A stretch of 64,000 bases of DNA from Catelliglobosispora koreensis DSM 44566 (GTDB taxonomy: Bacteria > Actinomycetota > Actinomycetes > Mycobacteriales > Micromonosporaceae), in NCBI RefSeq assembly GCF_000379685.1, contig NZ_KB903249.1, positions 290,795 to 354,794 of the forward strand, given 5' to 3'. Made by a program: the position numbers and the translations under genes. Shown here in pieces: positions 63,523 through 64,000 of this stretch (its first letter is position 1; the number at the start of each line of letters is the position of its first letter). The notes under the pieces were generated by a model. The model was not told where the DNA came from and made no database searches. It saw only the letters and a program-made list of their open reading frames with translations.

Positions 63523-64000
63523 ATGAAGCTGTTGCTGGTTCAGGTATTGCTGGCGTTGGCCGTAACAGATCCTTCGCCGTCGCCTTCTGAGCCCGTGTGC
63601 GTGCCACCGTCGGCGGCCAGTGTTCCAGCCGCGCAAGCGGTGGCCGAGCATCCGCAACTCAACATGTTCACCAAACTGGTCAGCCTTTCCGAACGCACCG
63701 AAGCTTTGAACGAGGCCCCGGCCGTCACCGTCTTCGCCCCAACAGACGCGGCGTTCGAGCGGCTAAATCCCGAGGATCTCGCCTCGATCCTGTCCGACAA
63801 CGTGACGCTGACGAATCTGCTGACCTATCACGTGGTGCCGCAAAACCTTGCGCCAGAACAGCTTCTGGGCACTCACCAAACGATGCAGGGCAGTTCGCTG
63901 ACGGTCACCGAAGATGGTCTCGTCAACGAAACTGCCCGCATCGTGTGTGAAGCTGTGCCCGCTACCAACGGCACGATCTATCTCATCGATGCCGTGCTAT
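63523..64000 (+). CDS. Fasciclin-domain secreted protein, 3' end outside window
   Basis: The first 159 codons are present. ATG 63523 is used; GTG 63505 is in frame and would give the more typical signal start VRLAGNMKLLLVQVLLALAV. A short hydrophobic signal and a Pro/Ser stretch (TDPSPSPSEP) precede a FAS1 domain: HPQLNMFTKLVSLSER, TVFAPTDAAFERLNPEDLAS, LLTYHVVPQNLAPEQLLG and TNGTIYLIDAVL (the H1 and H2 boxes). It corresponds to the mpt70/mpt83 position in mycobacterial sigK loci and is probably a SigK target acting at the surface. Confidence 0.9.
   Translation, partial: MKLLLVQVLLALAVTDPSPSPSEPVCVPPSAASVPAAQAVAEHPQLNMFTKLVSLSERTEALNEAPAVTVFAPTDAAFERLNPEDLASILSDNVTLTNLLTYHVVPQNLAPEQLLGTHQTMQGSSLTVTEDGLVNETARIVCEAVPATNGTIYLIDAVL

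Overview
The window is chromosomal DNA of a high-GC Gram-positive bacterium, almost certainly an actinomycete (Actinomycetota). The evidence is frequent GTG/TTG starts, many apparently leaderless genes, NarL-type two-component pairs, SWIM/SNF2 and DUF5685-type genes, a SigK/RskA/fasciclin locus, and large secreted glycan-active proteins with PKD, discoidin and CBM modules. I cannot place it to genus. No rRNA, tRNA, CRISPR array or phage block was seen.

Layout. 1-7.05 kb (minus strand): the 5' two thirds of an SF1 helicase with an N-terminal accessory region, then a compact run GNAT -> 2-oxoglutarate/Fe(II) oxygenase -> SNF2 helicase -> SWIM zinc-finger protein. 7.1-11.4 kb (plus): histidine kinase/response regulator pair, alpha/beta hydrolase, multi-spanning MalF-like membrane protein. 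11.3-12.2 kb (minus): a decayed TIR-WD40 gene (one frameshift plus a deletion). 12.4-33.5 kb (plus): a polymorphic-toxin island with two giant secreted RHS proteins (3881 and about 2305 aa). Each ends in a HINT autoprocessing domain and a distinct C-terminal toxin; between and after them lie small candidate immunity genes and a membrane-anchored BMP-like fragment. 33.8-39.1 kb: GH18 chitinase (minus), a stand-alone TnpB element, a lipoprotein hydrolase and a DUF695-like protein. 39.2-58.2 kb: exported subtilase, Cys-rich DUF5685 protein, ECF sigma factor with a membrane partner, two very large secreted sugar-dehydrogenase-like proteins, GNAT_C-type acyltransferase, DinB protein, polytopic membrane protein and GH5 glycosidase. 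58.2-64 kb: DUF1697 protein, a second kinase/regulator pair, acyl-CoA ligase, and a SigK-like sigma factor/RskA-like anti-sigma/fasciclin locus cut by the window end.

How it fits together. The island from 12.4 to 33.5 kb is an inter-bacterial conflict locus: export signal, RHS shell, HINT cleavage, toxin, then immunity. The secreted hydrolases and dehydrogenases form a saprophytic polysaccharide-use cluster; three of them share a short TTARGAA-type element just upstream of the start. At least nine genes have a TANNNT -10 box 6-8 nt before the start codon, so leaderless transcription appears common. The most novel material is the orphan toxin of the first RHS protein, the small genes beside it, the circularly permuted discoidin module inside its RHS shell, and the repeat-bearing insert between the SigK-like and RskA-like genes.
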